From Phallusia mammillata (lineage: Eukaryota; Chordata; Ascidiacea; Phlebobranchia; Ascidiidae): a DNA stretch of 64,000 nt. The stretch spans positions 1 to 64,000 of the forward strand of contig QLIY01000700.1 in the NCBI GenBank assembly GCA_003260075.1. The letters run 5' to 3'. This document shows positions 48,473-60,400 of the stretch, piece by piece; positions within the stretch are counted from its first letter, which is position 1, and each line of letters begins with the position of its first letter. A program made the translations under genes and the position numbers. The notes under the pieces are model-generated. The model made no database searches and was not told where the DNA came from. It saw only the letters and a program-made list of their open reading frames with translations.

Positions 48473-51400
48473 TATGATAAACTTTAATCTGTGTTTTCAG
48501 AGAAAATCATCCAAAGATGCTGACATCAGTCGTAAACTTGGTAAAATCCAGATACCTGGTATGCATACAACTGGAATCAAGAGGAAGTCTCAGAAATATG
48601 AACTCGGCATATCAAGCCCAGCAGCTAGACTTACATCACCTAAAACTACTCCAGTAAGCAAACTCAAATAACAATTGTTACAGTTTGCTTATATACATTG
48701 CAGAAATGTACTAAACTTTACTGCTTATATGTATTAGGGTTAAATACATTGTTGTTTGGTCAAAAGGCCTTTTTACATTTGCTTTTGCAAAGTTTTTTAT
48801 GATTTTATTTTCAAGTTTAGATGCAGCAATGTAATGAGGGTAACGACTATTTTTGTTTCAAATTCTATAAACAACCAAACCTGTAATGACTTGAAAACTC
48901 TTTTAGTATGCAACTTTCATTTCTTTGTTTGTTTTCAGGTTAAAGGTGGAGCATCAGGATCTACAACAGGAAGACCTAGGGGTCGACCACCTAAGAACCA
49001 AAATATAAACAAGGTATGAAATAGTAGTTGCGATTGGCTTGAAAACAACATTTTTAGGACAAATTACCAAGTATATGATATTGTCCCATACAATCATACA
49101 TCACTATCTTTTTGCATAAGCAATAAACCTTTTTTGATTTTACTTATAATTTTTTTTGGGGGGCCTGCCAATTATATCACTCAGGAAATGATTTTTTTGT
49201 TAGTTATTCACAAAAATCTCTGCTTATGCCCTTGTTATTCATAACATATTTGTCATTTTGCATTCTGAAGGAGTCTGGTGCACAAATTATGAGTTCTGAT
49301 TCCGATGGAGCTGTCCGTTACATGATCAACCCAGAAGTGGCACAACAAATGCAACCCAAACCACATCGAAGCAATGAAAACTTAATACCAAATCAAGCTA
49401 TCGATGTGGCTGCAAAGGACCCAGCATTTGATCTTAGGTGAACATTGATTTGCATCTACAAATAACATACATACAGTTTCTGTTAATTGCACAACCAATT
49501 TTGCAAGTCAATTAACTTTCTTGTGTGATAAACTGTCATCTAGCGGCGAATTTCTTGACACATGATTGGCTATGGTTGATTTCTATACAATTAAACTTAT
49601 AATGCAATTAATCTGATTTGTCTGTACAAGAGCATATATATATACATGCTGGAAATAGCCCCAAATATGCTTGTGTTGTCAATTTCGTTTACACTGTGAA
49701 CTAGAGCAGGGGTGTCAAACTCGTGGGATTAGAGGGCCACATTGCAGTTTGAAAATTATGCTGAGGGCCGCATGTGATTTTTAATTAAGTTGTATACACT
49801 TAAACAACCTTTTCGCTACGACGGCCGCATTGCAGATCCTTATTTTACCAACAAGCGTCAATTACTTGCTGTTTTTTTTTTTTTAAATTACAGATGTAAA
49901 GAAATAGGTTTACATCATATATATATTCCATCTATTGACGCCCCGAAAGCCAAGATTAATTTCAAACTTGATTGCAGAGATTGAGCTGCACAGTACAATC
50001 AGTTTTAACTGTTTATTACGTCATAATCTATATTGTGACGCTTTTGGTATCTGTTTTTAGCATTGTTTGCACACAATAGGTCTACAGAAAGTCTGACGCA
50101 TATGGATGCTAGGCTAGTAATACTCTTTTCAGTCACACAAAACATCATGGCCGCCAGTACATTATTTTAATGAACATATATTTACGGCCGCACAAACTCG
50201 TTTCTGCGGCAGCATGTGGCCGTACGGTTTGAGGAACGGTTTAATTACTATCGTTTCTATTCATAACATATGAATTATTATTTATAAATTAAATTTCTGT
50301 AAATGTCTGTTTAAATAATAACTTTAACTTTGAAAAGTAAGAAAAACTCATTATAATTAGATAAAAATCTGACAAAATACTACAATTGTTGTTGAATGTT
50401 CGTGGGCCGCACTGGAGGGCTTCGTGGGCCGCATGCGGTCTGCGGGCCGCGAGTTTGACACCCCTGGTATAGAATATATCAAATGAAAATATATCAGAAA
50501 GCCACTTTCTAGTTATGGGTCCCCTTCCCTGAAGGGGACACATATTGATTTTACTTGAATTGTTTTTTTTGTTTTTGTTTTTTTTTCTTCCCAAAGTTTG
50601 TCCGACTCGTTTTTCTATCAAATGTTTGATGGATNATATGTTGACAATTTTTACTGTATGTTTTTAGCTTTTGGGCAAGACTCGATCAGTGGATGTCCCT
50701 TTGACTGCATTTCATTATGCATTACGGGCTGGCAATGCTGGAGTGCTTCGATCTCTTGTTGGCGAGCTTTCAAAATTACCTGACTTGAATCCTAACCTTG
50801 GTACTGACCCACCTGCTATGCTAAGAGATGCATCTGATGCACAGTAAGTTCTTGTTTCATATTTTCATGTGTGCAGAGTGGGTCTTTTTTTTACACAGCC
50901 GAATTGGGGGGGGGGAACTAGAGTACTTGAAGCATTGAAAAGGTTGCTTATTGATCGATAATAATCAACAACTGTTTCTTCTTAAAGTAACAAATGGGAG
51001 ATTGCTTTAAAATTCTTTAGGTTGCAAGACTGCTCTAAACCACTATGATTCATACTATATGCATCATTTTTGCAGACAATCTGAGTCTCACCTGCCAAAG
51101 GACAAACTGGCAATTCGTGCAGCGATTCTTCAAGATGTTGGTGAACTGGAATCAATTTTTGCCAGTTGCACAGACATGAACAAGGTAATTTTCATCTGAT
51201 TTTTAGTCACATTCTGACAACTTAATCTAGTAGTAGGGATGCGCCGAGCCGAGCCAGAACCCGAGTACTCGGTACCGAGCATCGCTATTTTTGATGCTCG
51301 GTGCTCGGCCGAGCAGTTGCACAAACTGACCCNTGATGCTCGGTGCTCGGCCGAGCAGTTGCACAAACTGACCCGAGCATTAAATTTGCATATTCATGCC

Positions 51401-54400
51401 CTGCTAAGATATGTACTTAGTGTTCGAAAGGGTGTCTATGAACAAAAACAAATGATTTTTCAAATGTATTAGATTGTGGAAAAACGTGTACTTCTGAGGC
51501 CTGTACAGCTTAATACACCGCTGGTGACGTAAGAGGCCTTGTATAGCTAAAATGTAGAAAGGGGATTTTTTGTGACGTCATAATGCACCGAGCGTGCTCG
51601 ACCAAACAGAACATTTGCAATTTTGGCACATCCCTATCTAGTAGCTCAGTTTTTCTACCAGGCTTTGTGCAAAATGAAATTGTAAATTTGTGTTTCTTGT
51701 TAATGCACAGGGACAAAGTAATGTGTACGTATAGTTTTCATACAATTATAAAATAGCATAGGGTTATTGCCATCTTTTTTGAAATCATTCTTGTTTCTGT
51801 ACAACACTTGATTTTCTGCACCAAATTTATTGTTAAACAGATGCAGCAGAATATATGTTGACAATTTTTACTGTATGTTTTTAGCTTTTGGGCAAGACTC
51901 GATCAGTGGATGTCCCTTTGACTGCATTTCATTATGCATTACGGGCTGGCAATGCTGGAGTGCTTCGATCTCTTGTTGGCGAGCTTTCAAAATTACCTGA
52001 CTTGAATCCTAACCTTGGTACTGACCCACCTGCTATGCTAAGAGATGCATCTGATGCACAGTAAGTTCTTGTTTCATATTTTCATGTGTGCAGAGTGGGT
52101 CTTTTTTTTACACAGCCGAATTTTAAACAGCCGAATTAGGTTATAATCCTGTTTTATTTAAACATAGCCCCATACCCAATGTAAATAGCCTGTCTCAACT
52201 TACATCGTACTGTGCATGTATCTACCAAAACTTAGCAGTACATTAGTTTCAATACAGTACAGAAACAAAGAAATCGAGCTCCAACGAATGTGTACTATAA
52301 TTTGTTTACTACGCGAACTATTGTTTGAAGGATAATAGTTAATATTTCTGCCCAACCTACTTGCTTAACCCCAAAACTGCTTTTGTAGAAATGGGTTTAA
52401 AGGTGAGGAGCTTTCACCATTGGACATCAGCAAGGGAATGAAAGAAGGCAATCACGCTTTCCTAAAGGTGAATGCTTCTTGGATATAAAATTTATTGACC
52501 ATAATGTGTTTTTTTTTCGTATTAGGACACCAAAGTCGTGTTTGAATCTGAGCAAGCATTAGCATCCGACATAGCACACTTTGCTTGTTCATCCGGTGTC
52601 AGCCCCAATATGCTGCAATTGCTCATGGATGCCTTTCCAAAATTCAAGGAAGTGGATATGAAGGTATAAGTTATCTGTTATATTATTCAGTTTGAAGTTT
52701 TACTTTTTAGTCTCATTTTCTTGATGCAAATATGCTTGAAAAATCTGTTACTTTTCTAAAACAAAAACAATACAAAAATTTAATCAAAAATCAACTCCCT
52801 CAGAACAAACACTTAAAACAGGCCGAAATTGCGTCACTTTTGTACACTTTTTTGGGGAACTCCTATTGCTGCACCAAAGCAATGGTATTGTGACATTACC
52901 GATAGATACCTAACAACAAACTGCTTTTTTATTTGCAATGCTGTCTAACCAATACCTGGGTACTGAACTTTATTTTCCCAAACCTTTCACAAACATTACA
53001 TGACTGCTCAACATTCAGTGACTGCTCAATCAAATACAAAACTACTGCCTTGCTTCTAACTAGAAAAATACATTTTATTGCAAAAAATGTTAATGTAGCA
53101 AATTACAAGGCTGATCAAAAAAATTTCACTACTTATTTGCAGGAAATGTTGTTTGACCATATGTACCGCGCACTTGAGATGGGTCATGTTGAAACTGCCC
53201 AGTTTCTGATTCGGGCTTCTCGTCAAGAATCGATTACATCCACTTCACCAGCTTTCGGTGCGGCATCTGGTTCCCCTTCAACTGGAACTACAGGTGGATC
53301 ACATGGAATGACTGAACTACATGAACTTGTCCTCTGCTCTGATGAGCCTGTTCCAGCTGCCTTTACAGTAAGCACAATTTTTTTCACAAAAGTTATTTTG
53401 TCAATTGTAATTTTAGCATTAGGAAAGGGAAATGTTGATAGTTACCAGTGTTAAATTTTTTTGTCTCCATGTTCGATTGTTAAAAAGTTGTTCAGATGAA
53501 AGTTTATTTCTACAAAAGTCCAAAAACTAGAAAGAGTACTTGTTGGTAGAGTTACCTAAAAGGTTATAGACACACCCTATTTTTGGTAAAAAAAGAATAT
53601 TTGACTGAGGCAGTTGTTAGTTTAATGGCCCCTAAACTGTAGTCCATGGCCTGACAGTTGGCCATTTGGGCATTTGAAGTGGACAACAGACTACCGATTT
53701 ATAATATTTTATGTTATCCTAGTTGTAAAAAATAGTTTGTAGCTGTACAGTACATATCTACTACAAGTAGCAAGCCACAAACCAATTTTCACAAAGTTGT
53801 TGAGCCATAAACCAGAATATTAGGAAACCCCTGGCGCACTAAAACAATACAGACTTAGTTTTGTGTAGCTAATCAGGTTGAGGTAAGATTTAATACTTAA
53901 CAACACATATTTCAGTACAGTTTATTGATTTGTACAGCAAAAGCTTTGTGATTCAGTCAAAAAAAGCTCCAAAGAAGAGGTAACTATTTATTCTTACAGC
54001 TAAATTCTTTGTTCTTAAATGTTATGTCTTGATTTTCTTCAAGGTAAAAGATGCCAAGAAGAAGAGTGGTGATAGTCATAGGCTTCAGCCTGTGCATTGT
54101 GCTGCCTGCAATCCCAACGCCACATGCTTGAAACAACTTATATCAGCTGCCAAGGAATGCCTGAACACAATGGACGGTCGTAACAGACGACCTATTCATT
54201 ACGCTGCAGCTTGTAGCACCACTGAACCGTTAGAGTTCCTCAAAAACAAGTAAGATTGTGATTTATAAAGTACAATTTATCAATTGAACATAGATAATGG
54301 AGATTAAAACAATATTTGATTAGGTAATGATTTTTTGAATTCTATTTTTTGAATTTACAACTTGTCTTGTAAAGCAAACAACTAATGTTCAAACCCTTAA

Positions 54401-57400
54401 GCACTTGTGTATATGTTATTACCTATCAGGCTAATATCTAAACTCAACAGTCTGATTGAAAAAGCAGGTTTTCAGAACACTATATTGTGTTGGTAACTCC
54501 AACATTTGAGAATTCCCTACTGAAACACACCCAGAAATATGTGTTGGTTTACTTGATACACCTTTATTCAACCTGACATACAATATGTTCTTCTTCGATT
54601 TACAGAGTGAGCATTGAAGAGCAAGATGTGAATGGTATGACACCACTTATGATTGCAGCAGAGGCTGGCAGAGATAGAAATGTTGATGTGTTACTTCGAA
54701 CTGCTGCAAGTAGCAAAGTGCTGCATGTGGTCAATGTTGTGGAAAGACCCGATCGCAGCAATAAGTCAGCTGTGCATTATGCTGCTCTAAATGGACATGC
54801 AGTAAGTAAAGTGTCATTTATGTGTAGCAAAGTAGGAATTGCCTGAAATAGCAAATATTCTGTTTTGCCAAATACCCGTTCCATGCATACTGAAACAATG
54901 ACAATATTTTATTAAACTCATGCAAAAATCCCTGTGATGGCACTCAACCACTGCTTACTTGTTGTATTGAAAAATGCAACAATTTCCCCACAAGCATAAC
55001 TAATAGCAGCGTTTGATTCAAATATTATAATCACCCAGTTGTATACTTTACTAGTGTCAATGTTACTTACAACATTTGAATATTACTAATACTTTTTGTA
55101 TTTTTTTTTAAACCCAACCATTTTATCTTTTGCAGAAAGTGATTGAGATTTTGGCTCGTTACAAAGCAGATCTCAACAAGTGCTTAAGTATTTCAAAAGC
55201 CAGGGCAACACCATTGATGCTGGCTGCTGCTAATGGACATACTCAAACCTGTATATCACTGGTTGAGGTAAGACTATAGATTTACCACCTGGCATTTAGT
55301 TTCAACGGATACTTTAATTAATTTGAGCGACACCAGACAATATATTTGATTTACTTTACTTTTCACAGTGCGGAGCAAGTATAGAAATTACTGACAAGTT
55401 ACAACGCACAGCCTTGATACATGCTGCCATGAACGGACACTACCCAGTTATTACATATCTGCTAAGAAAAGGTTTGTATCTTCTAAAATTGGATAAGTAA
55501 AAATTTTATACTGTACAATCATTTTAGGCTGCACTCAACACAGTTGGTATAATGTGATGCTGTAGCAGTTAAACCAATGCTTTTTAGCTTGAGATTTATC
55601 TGTAAAGTTGGCACACCTTATTTCTTGTTGCTTACATGTTAAATAAACTTATTTCTATTTATATTGGCATTATCTAAAGTTAACCTGTGAAAAAATAAGT
55701 AAAAAAAATTCTCTTTTAGGAGCTGACCCTAATGTAGCAGATTCATCTAACAACACTGCCATACATTATGCTGCTGCATATGGCTGGTATCATTGTGTAA
55801 ATGTTTTGCTTCAAGCAACTGCTAACCCAGATGTGTACAATGACAGAAAGGTGAGGAGCTATACTAATACATAAACATAACCATAGCATTAGCCAAATAC
55901 ACTGTTTGTTTGTTTTTGTCAAAAGTTAAATTTACAATGTTTCAATCTCATTATTAGCCTTGCATTAAAATGGTACACGATTTTGGTGTGCACTAAATTT
56001 AACAAACCCGAAAAATAATCTAGCATGCAATTTCAGTTTTTAATGCAACATACAATTTTTATTGTCCAGACTACAATGACTGTAGATGATTTCTTCAAAA
56101 AAATATTAGTGTTAAAGGGTGCCTGCAGGCTTCATCTTGAGTATATTCCTATATACAGCTCTTAAGCTACAATGTACAATCACCCATTGCAGATGTCGCC
56201 TATTGGAGTTGCTCTGCTGAAAGATCACAGAGAAACAGCTCACTTACTTTCTGAGCACCATGCTGATGCCAACTTCCGTGACGACCGCGGGCGCACTCTA
56301 GTGGCACGTCTACTCGCAGAAGAACCGCTCACATGGAAACTGGTCGATCACGTGACTTACCTTCTTGAGGCTTACAAACCAGAAGTGAATGCGCAAGATG
56401 TCCTCGGGATGGCGCCAGTGAGTAATCCTGTTTTGTTATGATTTCTGCAGTTGAGGGGTGGTTTTCCACCAAAACTACAGTCAGTTTTGTTCCTGGTTAC
56501 CCTCTAACACTAGTTTCGGACGCTAGCAGGGTGTGAATGTGCAAATTTAATGCTTTTGTGCAACTGCATCAAAAATGGCAATGCTCGGTGCGGAGGACTC
56601 GGGTTCTGGCTCGGCTCATCCCATCCCTAGTTTCTAGCTCTATATAGACCCAGCATTTTTCTTGCTACATGACATAGGTTACAGATCTCTTCTGCGCATG
56701 AATGTTTTTAAACATCCAACTGGAATGATTTCAGTTTCCACTTTTTAAGAGCGTTTTGTTGATACTTTATTGCTTGTATAGAACCCATAAAATCCCTTAA
56801 AATCAATTTCCTGCTTTTCGTTTTTATATTTGATCTCAAAACTCCACCCAACTGGCCTTGATTTATCCAGAATGACTGAATAAACTTCATCCATTAAACG
56901 TCCAGCCTATAAAGAATGGTATTGACCAGGCCGACTGTGTGGAATTGCATTTTTTGGGCAATAAAGTTAACTTATTAAAGGGTTTGTTGGCCTTGAGACA
57001 GATAAATCTAATTAATAAATGTGTTTTGTAATCCAGATTCACAACCTGGCGTCGAACTCTGTCCGTATGGGTAAGGGCAAAACAGTGAACGCTGATAGTC
57101 AGAAAGTGAGCATGTTTCTCGCCGAAATGTTACTGGATAGAGGTGCAGAGTTAAATATGGCCGACTACCGTGGTCGACTACCACTCTGGGGGGGGGGCAT
57201 GGGTAAAGGCAAAACAGTTAACGCTGACAGTCAGAAAGTGAGCATGTTTCTCGCCGAAATGTTGTTAGATCGAGGTGCAGAGTTAAATATGGCCGACTAC
57301 CGTGGTCGACTACCACTCTACTTTGCTGTGGAAGATGTAAGTAATGTACTGCTGGTTATTTTTCGCATTTTGTCCCTTGAGCTGAAAATAAATGGAAAAC

Positions 57401-60400
57401 AAATTGAATACAATTTTTCAAAAACTTGTAAAGATACCTGATATAAAAAGAAATGGTCAAAAGTTAACCCTGAAATCAGTTTGATCATTTTGTTAAATAG
57501 TCCTTTTGTAATTCTATGAATTCATCTGTATGAATGGATCAAATCCGTAGTATTGTAGTAAAACCTCGCTGTTAGTACCGCCTCGCTTTTACAAACTATT
57601 TTTGTGACATTATGTGTATTTCAATATTGTACATACAGCGCTAGTCGCCTGTGCATAATTTCCCAACAAGTTTTTTCACAAAAAATCCGCCAAAATCAAG
57701 TCGTCAAACACTACTAAGTTCTGTCTTATGTTGCACCGCCCAAGTATACCTAAAATATATTTTTAGAAAATAAGACAAACTTCGGCAACTTAAATTATAG
57801 AATAGCTGGATTGTCTATCGTTGTTTTCTTCTTAAGCCTTTCTTAATGCTCGTTCTCCAACTAAATGTTTGTGTTTATTAGATGAACGTGGCTCTAATTG
57901 AGTTGTTCGTTCGTCGTGGTACACACTGTCCTCGCAGCACCAACTCAACAGCCGACAACGTTCTACACATGCTATCCAGAAACTGGGAACAAGGAAATAT
58001 GGCAGACATTGTATTTGGGCTCGTCAATATGGTAAAGCAGACATTTCTATAGTGTTATTTGCTACGAATATAGTGGTGAATTAATGTGTTTTTTTAGACT
58101 TCACAGACTGTACAAGAGCTGGCAGTGAAACGAAACAAGTATGGGTTTACTCCATTGCAACTTCTCACCAAGGCTATTGCTGATGTAGGTTTCAAAAGCC
58201 AAGATTTTTTATTTTCATTTAATTATTTGAGCGACATCAAACCATATGTTTATGGGTTCAAATCCCACCATTAAAAACCCTTATAGAACATGTTAGTTCA
58301 TTGCATAGAACCAGGTATTTAACCATAGCTGCAAAATCTAATGCGAAAATCACAATTCTATACACGAGTCCCTTTTTACGTGTTAAAATAATTGCATGCA
58401 AGTGACATAACTTTGATCAACGATCAACGGGTTTTGCTTAACTCTCCAGCATCCAAAACCAGCGTCATCGGAGTCACTTGAATCCACTGAAGCAGAATAC
58501 AAGAAACTGGTAAGTGACATTTTTTACTCCCCATTATTATAAGTACCAGCCCGACGCACGACTTCTTATACGAATGTCATCAAAAAGTTGGGTACTCTTG
58601 AATCCGTAACAAACAACAAAAAGGCAGTGATCGCCGAATATTTTGCTTTTTACTGTTATGGTGGAGTTGTAGTTAAAGAAAAAACTTACACTACAAATTT
58701 AGACTGTATTTTTTTGCTTACAACTCACAAGTGGTCAATAAAACGAACTCTTGCTCATATGTAAGTTTTGGTGGACGGTTGACGCCATTTTACTTCGAAC
58801 ATCGTACTTTTCTCTTCCGGCATAAAAACTGTTAACTATTTTTGTAGCACAAGAAATTAGAGGATCTTGCCTGCCCTCTACTGGAGGCACTTGTGTTAGC
58901 TGCGAAGTCTGACGTAAGCGCTGCTGTAGGAAAAACTCGCAGAAACTACAGGAATCCGAATGATGATGGAAAAACTGCTGCTCACTACTTAAGCAAGGCT
59001 GTATCTGACAAGGTGGTTAAAGTTGTTTTCTGGTACATAATTTTACTTACCGATATCAACTTTGCTTTCCTGTACCACAAGATAGTGCACCTTCGTTGTT
59101 TGCAGTTTTAAGAGACTGACAATGCCTTTATAGGGGGGGGGGGTGTACATAATTTTACTTACCGATAGCAACTTTGCTTTTCAGTACCACAAGATAGTGC
59201 ACCTTCGTTGTTTGCAGTTTTTAGAGACTGACAATGCCTTTATAGGCGAAATATATCTCTCTAATGTTGCAACTTGATGTTGGCTGATTTTAAGTCAGAA
59301 ACATTTGCTTCTTTATTATTTCCTACTCAAAAAGTTTGACTCGGTGATCATGGACATTAACATGTCTGTACAAACATTATTATTTGCTTAACACTATAAT
59401 ATATCTATATCCATATTATCAAATTGTCTTTCATATGCCCACGTGATCATATTTGTATGCATAAATTATAAGATGGGGAAATACCAATGGACGGATAGCA
59501 CACCTTTTCGTTACAGTACACCATGCTTTTTAATTTAAAGCAGCGATATTTTAAGTCAAATTTTACTATTTTTGAGTGCCTTTACTTACATAAGTGCCAT
59601 GTGCCACCATTTTGGCCCTGGCATAGCTTTGTCAAACCCTTACATCAGTGGTGGCCAACCTATGGCGCATGCGCCAAACGTGGCGCATTGCATGATTAGA
59701 AAGGGCGCATTGCCTTCTTTTGATAATCATGAAAATCAAATTAATAAACTAATAAATAAATAAAGTAAGCCAGTCCTATTATTTATATATATATATATTC
59801 ATGCACAACATTATTCAAACATATCTTTATTTCCACTATTCTTATTTTGTATTACTATCCTTCTCATGCAAAAGTTGTTTCTTTCTCTTAATCTCTATAT
59901 NGTTTCTTTCTCTTTCTCTCTATGTACAAGAAGTAGTCATAGAAGGTGGGGTTACGAGACATTTATGGCGCATCCAACACAGTATGTTAAAACGTTGGCG
60001 AATGGTATGTAGAAGGTTGGCCACCCCTGCATTACATAATACCCCGATTTATGTAGCTCTTATCAACCGAATTTTCACCTTTCTAGGAGTGCAAGGTTCT
60101 GGCGTGTTTGTTACGCCACAAACCCAAATTGGACATTCTCGATCAGCAAGGGGCTTCCCCTCTGATCACGGCTCTGATCAACCGCAACTGTCGTGCTGTG
60201 CAAATGTTGTTGGACGTCGCCGCTCTGCCAAACTTCTGCTCCAACAACAAGAAAAATAAATACCCGGCCGCACCACTTATACTAGCTGTTGCAAGACATG
60301 GGTAAGTAAATAGTTTTTTTTGCAATTTACGACTTCCAAGAAGTTCATATGTGAACAACAACTTCCGTCTAATTTAGGAATACAATCTTACTTGGCTAGT

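Noticed and set aside
48283..48671. Polyglycine open frames
   Set aside because: Produced entirely by the 75-G run; the real exon is 48501-48653 in the ankyrin gene.
59801..60259. Plus-strand 152-aa open frame
   Set aside because: Mostly transposon sequence plus a wrong-frame reading of the ankyrin exon 60087-60301.
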